This document shows positions 21,866 to 31,026 of a DNA stretch of 59,703 nt, piece after piece. The stretch spans positions 1-59,703 of IMG/VR virus record IMGVR_UViG_3300007512_001945; one strand, given 5' to 3'. Positions within the stretch are counted from its first letter, which is position 1. The number at the start of each line of letters is the position of its first letter. Origin of the DNA: a virus. A program made the position numbers and the translations under genes. Below the pieces are notes generated by a model that was given only the letters and a program-made list of their open reading frames with translations, did not search any database and had not been told where the DNA came from.

Positions 21866-22636
21866 ATGCCTCATATTTCTTACTCTGAACTTAAGGACTG
21901 GGTGCATTGCGCATTCTACCACAAACTAACTCGTATCGATGGAATCGATGGATTTAAAGGCAACGCATACACCGCATTTGGAACCGCCATGCATTCTGTA
22001 TGCGAAAAGAAGTTGCTTCAAGAAGAAGTGGACGATGATTTTTTCATTCAAGAATTCGAAGATTGTTTAGAAAAACTAGACGATGACGTCAAAATTGATA
22101 ACAATCTTGTCGAACAAATGCGGTCGCAAGGAAAACAGATTATTCCTGAAATTGAAGAAGCTTTAAACGAATATTTTGAAGAATATGAAGTGTTGGCGGT
22201 GGAGATGCCGCTTTATGAACCAATTGAAGGCGAAGAAGAATACAAGTTTAAGGGATATATCGATGCAATCGTCGCGACCCCCGATGGGAAGGTCCACATT
22301 TTTGATTGGAAAACCTGCTCTTGGGGTTGGGATTCTCGCAAGAAAAGCGACAAGATGGTGACATATCAGCTTACGCTGTACAAACACTTCTTTTGCCAGA
22401 AAATGGGTGTAGATCCAAAGAATGTAGAAACACATTTCGCACTACTTAAAAGAACAGCAAAGAAAAATCGTGTTGAGTTCTTCCGTGTTACATCTGGAGA
22501 ACAAAAAACAATGAATGCTTTAAAAACTTTAAATATGGCGCTATACAATATTAAGAAAAAGCGGTATATTAAGAACAAGTTATCCTGCACAGCGGGATAC
22601 GGGTGTAAATTTTATAGGACAGAACACTGTCCGTGA
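21866..22636 (+). CDS. PD-(D/E)XK nuclease, RecB/Cas4-like
   Basis: 256 aa with AAGGAGG before the ATG. HISYSELKDWVHCAFYHKL opens a RecB-type nuclease with an initial Cys. AYTAFGTAMHSVCE is the usual helix with His. GYIDAIVATPDGKVHIFDWKT (about 129-147) gives D and D-x-K, then YQLTLYKHFF (QLxxY motif). The end has CTAGYGCKFYRTEHC, three Cys which with the first Cys could bind a 4Fe-4S cluster as in Cas4/AddB. Likely a DNA exonuclease for phage recombination or host DNA breakdown. It leads the glycan island transcript. Confidence 0.85.
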   Translation: MPHISYSELKDWVHCAFYHKLTRIDGIDGFKGNAYTAFGTAMHSVCEKKLLQEEVDDDFFIQEFEDCLEKLDDDVKIDNNLVEQMRSQGKQIIPEIEEALNEYFEEYEVLAVEMPLYEPIEGEEEYKFKGYIDAIVATPDGKVHIFDWKTCSWGWDSRKKSDKMVTYQLTLYKHFFCQKMGVDPKNVETHFALLKRTAKKNRVEFFRVTSGEQKTMNALKTLNMALYNIKKKRYIKNKLSCTAGYGCKFYRTEHCP

Positions 22637-22643
22637 GGAATAA

Positions 22644-23921
22644 ATGACAAAAAAGAAGATTTTGGTCCTTTCTGACCATCCGCTTTCGCCCTCGGGCGTC
22701 GGCACTCAAACCAAGTATTTTATTGAGACAATGCTAAAAACCGGCAGATACAAGTTTGTTTGTTTGGGCGGCGCAATGAAACACGATAATTATGAGCCCA
22801 CTTCTGTTGAGCCATATGGCACCGACTGGGTGATCTATCCCGTCGACGGCTATGGGACCGAAGAAGCAATCCGCTCAGTGTTGCAGCAAGAGAAGCCAGA
22901 TCTTCTGTGGTTTATGACCGATCCGCGTTTTTATGGTTGGCTGTGGGAAATGGAAAACGAAGTACGTGCCGTATGTCCCATGGTCTATTACCATGTCTGG
23001 GATAATCATCCAGCGCCGATGTTCAATGGTGATTTCTATAGGTCTACCGACGAAGTAGTCTGTATCTCAAAGGTTACCCATGATATAGTTCAGAAGGTTG
23101 CGCCGACAGTATCCTCTCGCTATCTTCCCCATGCTGTGAATTCAGACATATTCAAAAAACTTAAAGACCCTGAAAGCATGCAAAAAATAGCAGATGTTCG
23201 CAAACAAGTTCTTGGAGAAGGAAAGACAACTCAAGATAAGACATTGTTTTTTTGGAACAACCGAAATGCTCGCCGAAAGCAGAGCGGCACTATTATTTGG
23301 TGGTTCAAGGAATTTTTAGACGAGGTGGGGCACGACAAAGCAACGTTGCTCATGCACACAGACGCTAGGGATCCCCATGGGCAAGATCTCCCTCACCTAA
23401 TCGATCATTTAGGTATTAATGAGGGTCAAGTGCTTTTGTCCACACAGAAAGTAGCACCAGAAGAGTTAGCAGTGTTTTACAATGTAGCAGATTATACCAT
23501 CAACATCGCGGATGCGGAGGGGTTTGGTCTAGCTACTCTTGAGTCTCTTTCCTGCGGTACGCCAATCATTGTTAATATGACAGGCGGCTTGCAAGAACAG
23601 GTTACAAACGGGAAAGACTGGTTTGGCTGGGGGATCCAGCCCTCAAGTAAAGCAATTATTGGTTCCCTACAGGTACCCTATATCTATGAAGACCGCATGA
23701 ATCAGGGAGAATTTACAGACACCCTAAAGAAAGCTTTAAATGCTAGCAAAAAAGCATATAAGAAAATGTCTATTCAAGGAATGGCGCACGTGAGAGAAAA
23801 CTATAGTTTTGAAAGCTTCCAAAAAAATTGGATTGAAACAATTGATGAAGTAATTGAGAAGCACGGCTCATGGGACACTCGCAAAAATCATAAAACATGG
23901 CAACTGTTGGAGGTGGCATAA
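22644..23921 (+). CDS. GT-B glycosyltransferase (GT4-like)
   Basis: 425 aa. The N-terminal Rossmann half begins KILVLSDHPLSPSGVGTQT, with the Gly-rich acceptor loop. The C-terminal half holds ADAEGFGLATLESLSCGTPI, the E-x7-E motif of retaining GT4 enzymes, followed by VNMTGGLQEQV. These transfer a sugar from a nucleotide donor. It is the first of four GT-B proteins in the island. Confidence 0.88.
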   Translation: MTKKKILVLSDHPLSPSGVGTQTKYFIETMLKTGRYKFVCLGGAMKHDNYEPTSVEPYGTDWVIYPVDGYGTEEAIRSVLQQEKPDLLWFMTDPRFYGWLWEMENEVRAVCPMVYYHVWDNHPAPMFNGDFYRSTDEVVCISKVTHDIVQKVAPTVSSRYLPHAVNSDIFKKLKDPESMQKIADVRKQVLGEGKTTQDKTLFFWNNRNARRKQSGTIIWWFKEFLDEVGHDKATLLMHTDARDPHGQDLPHLIDHLGINEGQVLLSTQKVAPEELAVFYNVADYTINIADAEGFGLATLESLSCGTPIIVNMTGGLQEQVTNGKDWFGWGIQPSSKAIIGSLQVPYIYEDRMNQGEFTDTLKKALNASKKAYKKMSIQGMAHVRENYSFESFQKNWIETIDEVIEKHGSWDTRKNHKTWQLLEVA

Positions 23922-25186
23922 TGAAGAAGAAAATTTTACTAAAAGGACCGCTATTAACGCGTTCTGGCTACGGCGAGCAAGCTCGCTTTGCTCTACGGTC
24001 TTTAAGATCTAGAGAAGATCTGTTTGATATTTTTATCGAGCCTTTGAACTGGGGTAAAACCTCATGGATTAGTGAAGCCAGCGAAGAAAGGAAATGGATT
24101 GACACGACCGTCCATAAAACGATAGCTCACCTCCAAAGCGGCGCCCAATTTGACATGTCCCTGCAAGTTACTATCCCCAATGAATGGGAGAAATTAGCAC
24201 CTGTTAACATTGGTTACACTGCCGGTATTGAAACAAATCGGATTGCTCCCTTATGGGCTGATAAAGCCAACATAATGGATAGAGTAATTGTGGTTTCGGA
24301 GCACTCGAAAACTGGATTCAAGGAAACCGTACACCACGGCACGGACACTCGTACTGGACAGCCTGCAATGCTACAGGTCTCCCCCGATAAGGAAATAGAG
24401 GTTGTTAATTATCCGGTTAAAAAGTACAAAAAGCTACCTAAACTAGATTTAGAGTTAACAACCAAGTTTAATTTTCTGTGTGTCGCCCAATTTGGTCCAA
24501 GAAAAAACTTAGAAAACACACTTAAATGGTTTTTAGAAGAATTTCATGATGATGAAGATGTAGGGTTTGTCCTTAAAACAAATATCGCTCGCAATTGTTT
24601 AATAGATCGTAACCGATTGTATCGAGACTTGCAAGCAACCATGCGCAATAGCTTTCCTGATCGAAAGTGTAAGATATACCTATTACACGGAGATATGACC
24701 GATCAAGAGATGCATGCCCTCTACAAGCACCCCGACATGAGCGCATTTGTGCTCCTCACTCACGGCGAAGGCTTTGGTCTTCCGCTCTTCGAAGCAGCCT
24801 ATAGTGGGCTTCCAGTGGTTACAGTTGGTTGGTCTGGACAAATGGATTTCCTTTGCGACGAAAACGATAAAGAACATTTCTATAATGTAGGATATGACGT
24901 TCAACCAGTACCTCAAGAAGTGGTGTGGGACGGGGTGATCATCGCCGAGTCTATGTGGGCGAATGCTCGCGAGAAGTCCGCTAAAAAGAAAATGAGGCTT
25001 TGTTATAATGATTTCACTGGCGAAGACAGCAAGAAACACAAAGCAGCATGTACCAAATATGCCAAACAACTAGAAAAGAGATTTGCTGCAGAAAAACTTT
25101 ATGAGCAGTTTGTATCAAACGTATATCAACCTGATGAAGAAGTCGAAGAATGGCTATCTGAGTTAGAAGAAATGGTTAATGTCTAA
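23921..25186 (+). CDS. GT-B glycosyltransferase (GT4-like)
   Basis: 421 aa, started at ATG 23921 after GGAGG, overlapping the previous stop by 1 bp. KILLKGPLLTRSGYGEQARF is an acceptor-loop start with SGYGEQ. TVVSEHS-type strands follow and the C-half contains LLTHGEGFGLPLFEAAYSGL, the E-x7-E donor motif. It is similar in layout to the previous gene and they probably act in sequence on one glycan. Confidence 0.87.
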   Translation: MKKKILLKGPLLTRSGYGEQARFALRSLRSREDLFDIFIEPLNWGKTSWISEASEERKWIDTTVHKTIAHLQSGAQFDMSLQVTIPNEWEKLAPVNIGYTAGIETNRIAPLWADKANIMDRVIVVSEHSKTGFKETVHHGTDTRTGQPAMLQVSPDKEIEVVNYPVKKYKKLPKLDLELTTKFNFLCVAQFGPRKNLENTLKWFLEEFHDDEDVGFVLKTNIARNCLIDRNRLYRDLQATMRNSFPDRKCKIYLLHGDMTDQEMHALYKHPDMSAFVLLTHGEGFGLPLFEAAYSGLPVVTVGWSGQMDFLCDENDKEHFYNVGYDVQPVPQEVVWDGVIIAESMWANAREKSAKKKMRLCYNDFTGEDSKKHKAACTKYAKQLEKRFAAEKLYEQFVSNVYQPDEEVEEWLSELEEMVNV

Positions 25187-26033
25187 TAAGTTCTATTTGG
25201 TTGCTGATTTTTTCTATAAAGACTTTACCGGAGGAGCAGAACTCAATGATTTCTCGCTCCTCCAGCAGTTTAAGGAAAGAGATATCTCAGTTGAAGAGAT
25301 GTATTGCCGCGACGTAACTCCCGAGTTTCTGAGTGAGAACTCAGATGCTAATTTTATAGTGGCAAACTTTGTCGCATTATCACCGCAGAGCAAGCAGCAT
25401 ATGATGGAAAATAATCGGTATGTGATATACGAACATGATCACAAGTATTTGCAGAAGCGTAACCCGATATTCTATAAGAATTTTACAGCGCCTAAAAGTG
25501 AATTGGCAAATATAGAGTTTTTCGCCAAAGCCCGCGCCACCATCTGCCTCACTCAGTTGGCTCTAGACGTTTTTAAAAAGAACACTGGCTTAGAGAATGT
25601 AGACAAAATTGGTGCTAGCGTTTGGCGAGACGAAGACCTTGATTACCTTGTAGAATTGAATACTCAACCAGAGAAGAATGGACTAGCGGCGATTATGGAT
25701 TCGTCTAATCCCATCAAGAAGAAGTTCCAATGCGTGGAATTTTGTGAGAAAAAAGAAATCCCATATGAGCTAATATCTGACCGCGACCACCGCAACTTTC
25801 TAAAGAAGCTCTCAGCTTATGAGAAACTTGTCTTTATGACAGGACACTTAGAAACCTGTTGCAGAATCATCGTTGAAGCAAAAATGCTTAACTGCGAAGT
25901 GTTGACACAAAAGGCACTTATTGGCGCATGTTCGGAAGACTGGTTTAAATTAAATGGATTACAATTGATAGAAGAGATTAGAAAAGTGTCTAAAAACTCA
26001 GTCGATGTCTTTTTGAGGTATTTTGATGAATAA
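25179..26033 (+). CDS. Putative glycosyltransferase, shortened
   Basis: 284 aa. KFYLVADFFYKDFTGGAELN is a GT-B N-terminal loop with the GGAE motif. The later part (MTGHLETCCRIIVEAKMLNC) keeps an E-containing donor-site motif (ETCCRIIVEAKML) seen in GT4-like enzymes. It is about 100 residues shorter than its neighbours. Overlaps both neighbours by 8 bp. Confidence 0.65.
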   Translation: MSNKFYLVADFFYKDFTGGAELNDFSLLQQFKERDISVEEMYCRDVTPEFLSENSDANFIVANFVALSPQSKQHMMENNRYVIYEHDHKYLQKRNPIFYKNFTAPKSELANIEFFAKARATICLTQLALDVFKKNTGLENVDKIGASVWRDEDLDYLVELNTQPEKNGLAAIMDSSNPIKKKFQCVEFCEKKEIPYELISDRDHRNFLKKLSAYEKLVFMTGHLETCCRIIVEAKMLNCEVLTQKALIGACSEDWFKLNGLQLIEEIRKVSKNSVDVFLRYFDE

Positions 26034-26793
26034 AGTATTATTTGTGGTAGCTCACCCAGACGACGAAAGCCTGTGGGCTGGTGGCACTCTTTCGGGACTG
26101 TCACAATTTGAAAATATCGAAACCTATGTTATGTGTATCACAGGTCGCGACGATGAGCATCGTTGTGATGAATTTAAAAAGGCGATGGAAATCGCAAAAC
26201 CAACAGCACATGCCATCATGGGACATGATTTGCCCAAAAAGGGCGGTATCGCATTAGAAGAGATTCCTCAATTTTTCAACGACGGACTGAAAGAGCTTGG
26301 TCTTGAAATTGGTGAGATAGATTTGGTGATTACACACCCTCACTATGGCGACGAGCATACGCACATGAACCACATGCAATTATTCTACACCATGCGAGAG
26401 ATCACAGCACAGCACCAAGTCCCTTTTGCATGCTTTTCGTTTATGCCGATCCCGTATGTGAAGCTTTGCCCCATACTGCCAGATGCACGCCGAGACAAAG
26501 GGCTTCATTTAATATCGATAGCAAAATGCGAGCTTGAGGCTCACAAGCTAACTGAGAGATTATCTCAAACACCGCCGCGCTTCTTTGTTCAACTTAAAGT
26601 TGACGAAGCCACTAAGAAAGAAATGCTGAATTGTTATCAGTCTATCAATACTGAACAACACCAGAAGGGATACAGCGCATGGGACAGCTACATTGAAAAC
26701 TTTTATATTTTTGATGAGAAGGGTCTCAAGCCTTTTATCGATGTGTATAGCGCCATGAATCGCCCGTATGCCAACGGCGCGTGTATTTTTTAG
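26026..26793 (+). CDS. PIG-L/LmbE family N-deacetylase
   Basis: 255 aa from ATG 26026. VVAHPDDESLWAGGT (H10-P-D-D13-E) and THPHYGDEHTHMNH give the zinc-binding His/Asp set of the LmbE family, which removes acetyl groups from GlcNAc-type sugars. Overlaps the preceding gene by 8 bp. In this island it probably makes a free amino sugar for later acylation or transfer. Confidence 0.88.
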   Translation: MNKVLFVVAHPDDESLWAGGTLSGLSQFENIETYVMCITGRDDEHRCDEFKKAMEIAKPTAHAIMGHDLPKKGGIALEEIPQFFNDGLKELGLEIGEIDLVITHPHYGDEHTHMNHMQLFYTMREITAQHQVPFACFSFMPIPYVKLCPILPDARRDKGLHLISIAKCELEAHKLTERLSQTPPRFFVQLKVDEATKKEMLNCYQSINTEQHQKGYSAWDSYIENFYIFDEKGLKPFIDVYSAMNRPYANGACIF

Positions 26794-26801
26794 GAAAAAC
26801 A

Positions 26802-27461
26802 ATGTCAATTGAAATAGCAGACTTTGAGTTAATAAATCATATTCGTGATTTTGATCCTGCCGGCAATTCATGCGCAATATTGGGAGACTGCAAACACCAC
26901 TATCCTCCAAGCCGCGAAGCTTTTGCAACAGCCGCAAAATTCGAAACCATTGAAACATTTGATATTAATGGAGATCCGACACATTTGATTGACTTAAACA
27001 ACGATGTACCGGAAGAGTTTCACAACAAATACGATTGGGTAATTGATTCTGGTACGCTATACTGTTGCTTTGACGTTGCAACCGTCTTTAAAAACATTAT
27101 GAAAATGGTTAAGGTCGGTGGCTATGTGTTACACACAGGAAATTTGACCGGCTTCTACGGTCGTGGATATTATTCACTTAGTCCAGCACTTTACTCAGAG
27201 ATTTATCCGATTAATGGATTTGAAGTAAAGCTGATTGGGACACACACAAAGAAAAATAGAAACAGGTGGCAAATCATGCGCCCCGGGAACACATACTTGC
27301 AAGCTGCCGATGAAAATGAATTAATCTTTACATCCGAAAGCTCCCCATTCGTCCCAATGATCCCCAACGATTCCATGATTTGCTGTCTCGCTAAAAAACT
27401 TGAAGAAAAAGAATTCACAAAGCCTGTGCCCGAACACTTTATTAAAACGGATGGCAGGTGA
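26802..27461 (+). CDS. SAM-dependent methyltransferase-like protein
   Basis: 219 aa, started at ATG 26802 (an in-frame longer form lies in the previous gene). CAILGDCKHHYPPS and FDINGDPTHLIDLN stand at the positions of motif I and the following acidic loop, then WVIDSGTLYCCFDVATVFKN and MKMVKVGGYVLHTGN follow the class I methyltransferase order. The Gly motif is weak. Substrate presumably a glycan intermediate. Confidence 0.65.
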   Translation: MSIEIADFELINHIRDFDPAGNSCAILGDCKHHYPPSREAFATAAKFETIETFDINGDPTHLIDLNNDVPEEFHNKYDWVIDSGTLYCCFDVATVFKNIMKMVKVGGYVLHTGNLTGFYGRGYYSLSPALYSEIYPINGFEVKLIGTHTKKNRNRWQIMRPGNTYLQAADENELIFTSESSPFVPMIPNDSMICCLAKKLEEKEFTKPVPEHFIKTDGR

Positions 27462-28513
27462 TGGCACACATCTTTAAAAAGTACAACAAAGAAACAAAGC
27501 AAAAAGGTATCTTTGTGATCACCCACAAAGAAATGGATATTTTTAATTATATCCCTGAAAAACTGCGCGATTTATACTACATCGGCGTTCATTACGGTTC
27601 TGCGGCTAATTTACGCGGTGCTCACAAGCAGGAATATCAAGATTTTTGCATGGGAGCAGAAAGTACGGTATCGTTCCACGGAGCTACACCGTATCGAATT
27701 CCCTACAATAGTCGAGCATTTACACCGAGCTACTTTACTGAAGATAAATCAATCCCTAAATACTGGGATATTATCAACATTTCCAGAAATGCGAATGTGA
27801 AAAGGCTTGATCAGTTTCTGATCGCCATTAGAAAGCTTTATGATATGGGGCACATGCTTAAGGTCCTATTGGTGGTGCCCGGGTGTCACAATGAAAAACG
27901 AGAGACTCATTTTGTAGATATTGTAAAAGCATACGAACAATTGTTTAACCGCAAGGAGAGGGAATCATTTACGCTAATGCGCCTCAGCCCCGAGTTGGGA
28001 TTTTTGGGTATCTCCCCTTCAACTATTGCTCACTTTTATAAGTCGTCGAAAGCCTTCTGTTTGCTCTCTTCAGCAGAGGGAGAATCTAGAGTAATTCACG
28101 AAGCCCTTCTCTGTGGACTCCCAGTTGTTTGTTATGCAGGACTATTAGGCGGTGGAAGAGATCACCTAAATGACACCAACTCAGCCCAATTTACTGATTA
28201 TGAAAACATCCATCTTAGTTTGATTAAAGCAGCCGAGAACGCAGGCAGCCAACTCATAGTAGACACTGAGAGTCTTTCCGCGGAACTAAGTGAAATAAAA
28301 ACTATCCCAAAGCTTAAACAATTGTTTGAAGAGATGTATAATAAAGATGGAAACGAGTTCGACGGCGAGTTGATCAACACTGACGAGCTAAACCTTAGAT
28401 TGCCGGCACACTATTTAGAAGTCCCGTGGAATGTAGAATCAGGTAATGGGGTTACTGCTGATATCGTCAGCAAAGAACAAATGACAATATTTATAAAGGA
28501 ATTAATGAAATGA
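27461..28513 (+). CDS. GT-B glycosyltransferase
   Basis: 350 aa (a GTG 3 bp upstream is in frame). The N-terminal half has SRNANVKRLDQFLIAIRKL, a GT4-type start of the donor half. The C-terminal part has LLSSAEGESRVIHEALLCGL with the E-x7-E donor motif and PVVCYAGLLGGGRDHL. The C-terminal tail has no known motif. The start overlaps the preceding TGA, and its own stop overlaps the next start (ATGA). Confidence 0.8.
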   Translation: MAHIFKKYNKETKQKGIFVITHKEMDIFNYIPEKLRDLYYIGVHYGSAANLRGAHKQEYQDFCMGAESTVSFHGATPYRIPYNSRAFTPSYFTEDKSIPKYWDIINISRNANVKRLDQFLIAIRKLYDMGHMLKVLLVVPGCHNEKRETHFVDIVKAYEQLFNRKERESFTLMRLSPELGFLGISPSTIAHFYKSSKAFCLLSSAEGESRVIHEALLCGLPVVCYAGLLGGGRDHLNDTNSAQFTDYENIHLSLIKAAENAGSQLIVDTESLSAELSEIKTIPKLKQLFEEMYNKDGNEFDGELINTDELNLRLPAHYLEVPWNVESGNGVTADIVSKEQMTIFIKELMK

Positions 28514-29190
28514 GTATATTCACAGAAGAAGACTTTAACCACATTTGGAGTGTCATAGGACCCCAGCAGAATAGAACTAAATGTCCTGAATGGCGCGCCC
28601 GCAATGCGTTCGATAAAGCCAAAGAAATTATCGAAGCAGGAATCGAGGGTGATTTTGTAGAAGCCGGCTGCTGGAAAGGCGGCATCAGCGCCCTCTTTGG
28701 TTATATGTGCGAGAAAGAAGGAAAAGGCAGAAAAGCTTGGGTGTTTGACTCATTTGAAGGAATGTCAGAAGCGATAGAAAAGATCGACGGCACCGCCGCA
28801 ATGGCAGAGGACGTCCAACTACGCAATTTTAATCTTGACGACTTCAATGAGACGTGTTATGATTTAATGAAACTAAAAGAAGATACATTTCAAGTGTATC
28901 CCGGCTGGGTAGATGAGACAATGCTAACAGGCGGTGAAGAATTAGGAGAAATTGCAATTTTAAGAGTTGATGTAGATTGGTATGAGCCTACGAAAGTGGT
29001 GATTGAGGCACTTTACCCAAAGCTTATTCAAGGCGGTTATTTTATCTGTGATGATTATGGTTATTGGAGAGGTGCACGCAAGGCATGCGACGACTATCGA
29101 ATTGAACACGATCTAATGGACAAGATTCACCAAACGTATAAGGGAACAGCGCTGTACATTGGCACCGAGCATTGGTGGCAGAAGTCGTAG
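28510..29190 (+). CDS. TylF/MycF-family O-methyltransferase
   Basis: 226 aa. GDFVEAGCWKGGISALFGY (about 47-65) is the SAM-binding motif I, VFDSFEGM the acidic loop, and AILRVDVDWYEPTK and GGYFICDDYGYW the Asp pair that binds metal, as in macrocin O-methyltransferase. It probably methylates a sugar hydroxyl. Coupled to the previous gene by ATGA. Confidence 0.87.
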   Translation: MSIFTEEDFNHIWSVIGPQQNRTKCPEWRARNAFDKAKEIIEAGIEGDFVEAGCWKGGISALFGYMCEKEGKGRKAWVFDSFEGMSEAIEKIDGTAAMAEDVQLRNFNLDDFNETCYDLMKLKEDTFQVYPGWVDETMLTGGEELGEIAILRVDVDWYEPTKVVIEALYPKLIQGGYFICDDYGYWRGARKACDDYRIEHDLMDKIHQTYKGTALYIGTEHWWQKS

Positions 29191-29193
29191 GGT

Positions 29194-29487
29194 ATGATTA
29201 TTTACATTGACATCGATGAAACCATCGCACAGCCTTCGGAATCTCGTGATTATGCTGAGAGCACACCAATTGTGGAAAACATCAAGAAAGCAAATAAGCT
29301 TTATGATGACGGACACACAATTGTTTATTGGACAGCACGGGGAACAACCACCGGAATCGACTGGACTGATACCACACGAAATCAGTTAGATGACTGGGGT
29401 GTCAAATACCACGATCTTAAGCTTGGAAAGCCCCAGTATGACCTGTTCATCGACGATAAAGCTTTAAACACTAACGATTGGAAATAA
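29194..29487 (+). CDS. Small HAD phosphatase (capsule-phosphatase type)
   Basis: 97 aa. IYIDIDETIAQP has motif I D6-x-D8-x-T10, VYWTARGTTT motif II, and GKPQYDLFIDDKAL motif III/IV (Lys and D-D). This resembles the short HAD family found in capsular polysaccharide loci (EcbF/BcbF-type). It would remove a phosphate from a sugar intermediate. Confidence 0.8.
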   Translation: MIIYIDIDETIAQPSESRDYAESTPIVENIKKANKLYDDGHTIVYWTARGTTTGIDWTDTTRNQLDDWGVKYHDLKLGKPQYDLFIDDKALNTNDWK

Positions 29488-29488
29488 A

Positions 29489-30295
29489 ATGATTTTTTCT
29501 TTAGAAGGCAAGACCGCTGTTATAACCGGCGCCGCTGGCTATTTCGGAGACTCCTTTTGCAAGGCGCTCTTGGATTTTGGTTGCAACATTATCCTGCTAG
29601 GTCGCGGCAACAAGATCTTAAACAAGACCACAAAATACGAAACTGAATATGGCGATGGTCGCGCTTGTTACAAACTCGTCGACTTTTATGATGACAAAAA
29701 GTTCCAAACAACACTTGAAGAAATAGTGGCAGAGCACGATGTGGATATCCTCGTTAATAATGCCTACGAGTTCGGACCCAACACCGGCTTCGGACAAGAT
29801 GGTCGTTTGGACACCATCCCTAAAGAAAAGTTTATGCGTTCACTAGAATCCGGAGTATGGTGGCCAATGCTCGCCACTCAAGTTATCGGAGAACACATGA
29901 AAGAGCGCAAGACTGGCTCTATCATTAACATTAGCTCCATGTACGGCATCGTATCGCCGAGCCCGCATCTCTACGAAGGCACCACATCGTTTAATCCTGC
30001 GTCCTACGGCGCGGCAAAAGCGGCGCTGGTGCATCTTACCAAATACACCGCAACGTGGCTTGGAGAGCACGGTGTGCGCTGCAATGCCATCGCCCCCGGC
30101 GCGTTCCCCAATCTCGATAGTGCTACGAATGCACCAGATCCTAAGATCTTAGAAAGGCTCAATAAGAGCACGGTCCTCGGCAGAACTGGACACGCCGGCG
30201 AGCTACAAGGAATTTTAGTTTTCCTTGCGTCCGAGGCGGCTAGCTATGTCACAGGAGAAACTATCTCTGTTGACGGCGGCTGGATTGCAACATGA
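29489..30295 (+). CDS. Short-chain dehydrogenase/reductase
   Basis: 268 aa. TGAAGYFGDSF is the NAD(P) Gly motif, ILVNNAYEFG the NNA motif, SIINISSMYG gives the Ser, and SYGAAKAAL the Y-x3-K. The ending GETISVDGGW is the classic SDR C-terminus. One of two SDRs around the nonulosonate genes; similar enzymes (PtmA type) belong to legionaminic acid loci. Confidence 0.9.
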   Translation: MIFSLEGKTAVITGAAGYFGDSFCKALLDFGCNIILLGRGNKILNKTTKYETEYGDGRACYKLVDFYDDKKFQTTLEEIVAEHDVDILVNNAYEFGPNTGFGQDGRLDTIPKEKFMRSLESGVWWPMLATQVIGEHMKERKTGSIINISSMYGIVSPSPHLYEGTTSFNPASYGAAKAALVHLTKYTATWLGEHGVRCNAIAPGAFPNLDSATNAPDPKILERLNKSTVLGRTGHAGELQGILVFLASEAASYVTGETISVDGGWIAT

Positions 30296-31026
30296 AAATT
30301 GAGATCGGTGGACAACGCGAAATGGACGGCTGGACGAACCTTGATTTAAGAGAGGGTTTCAATCTTATTTTAGATGAGTTGCCGGTAGAAGATGATAGCG
30401 TAGAATATCTATACATGTCTCACGTCATAGAACATATTCCCTTTGTATATGCGCCACAAGTTTTACATAAGCTTTATAAGAAAACGAAACCCGGAGGAAA
30501 AATTAGAGTTTTGTGCCCCGATATGGATGTCATTGTTAATAAATTGTTTCACGAGAAGACTCGCGAGCCGTGGATGAAGCCCGCTGACTGGAAAATAGGG
30601 ACAGTTCCGTTTACGTACGCAATATTTGGCATCGACGCTATCGCTAATGCTGCGTTTGTGACATCTCACCCTATGAGAAATTTCGACAATACTTCGACAG
30701 ATTGTGATCTATATCTTGCTACCCCGGATGGGCGCGTGATAGGAGGGATAACTCACTGTACATGTTGGAGCGCACAAATGCTGGGAAAAATGCTCCACAT
30801 TGCAGGATTTAGAAATATTACAAGAACCGGTTTTGAAGAAATAGATACCGGACAAGAACGCCTTGGTCAATTGTGTATGAATGGGTATAAATTAGAGGAC
30901 CCGGAACACACCGGAGGGCTTGGTGAGTTTATACGTTCCCAAGGTCTTTCAGTGACCGATATAGCAAACGGGCATTATCCTATTATACCGGATTGGGACG
31001 GATGGAGCGGGAAAGTACAAAAATGA
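30292..31026 (+). CDS. Methyltransferase-like protein
   Basis: 244 aa. It begins KIEIGGQREMDGWTNLDLRE then YLYMSHVIEHIPF, which matches motif I/II spacing and the HVIEH signature of methyltransferase type 11. KTKPGGKIRVLCPDM follows. Later parts (HCTCWSAQMLGKMLHIAGF) are normal for the family. Coupled by ATGA to the SDR. Confidence 0.72.
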   Translation: MKIEIGGQREMDGWTNLDLREGFNLILDELPVEDDSVEYLYMSHVIEHIPFVYAPQVLHKLYKKTKPGGKIRVLCPDMDVIVNKLFHEKTREPWMKPADWKIGTVPFTYAIFGIDAIANAAFVTSHPMRNFDNTSTDCDLYLATPDGRVIGGITHCTCWSAQMLGKMLHIAGFRNITRTGFEEIDTGQERLGQLCMNGYKLEDPEHTGGLGEFIRSQGLSVTDIANGHYPIIPDWDGWSGKVQK

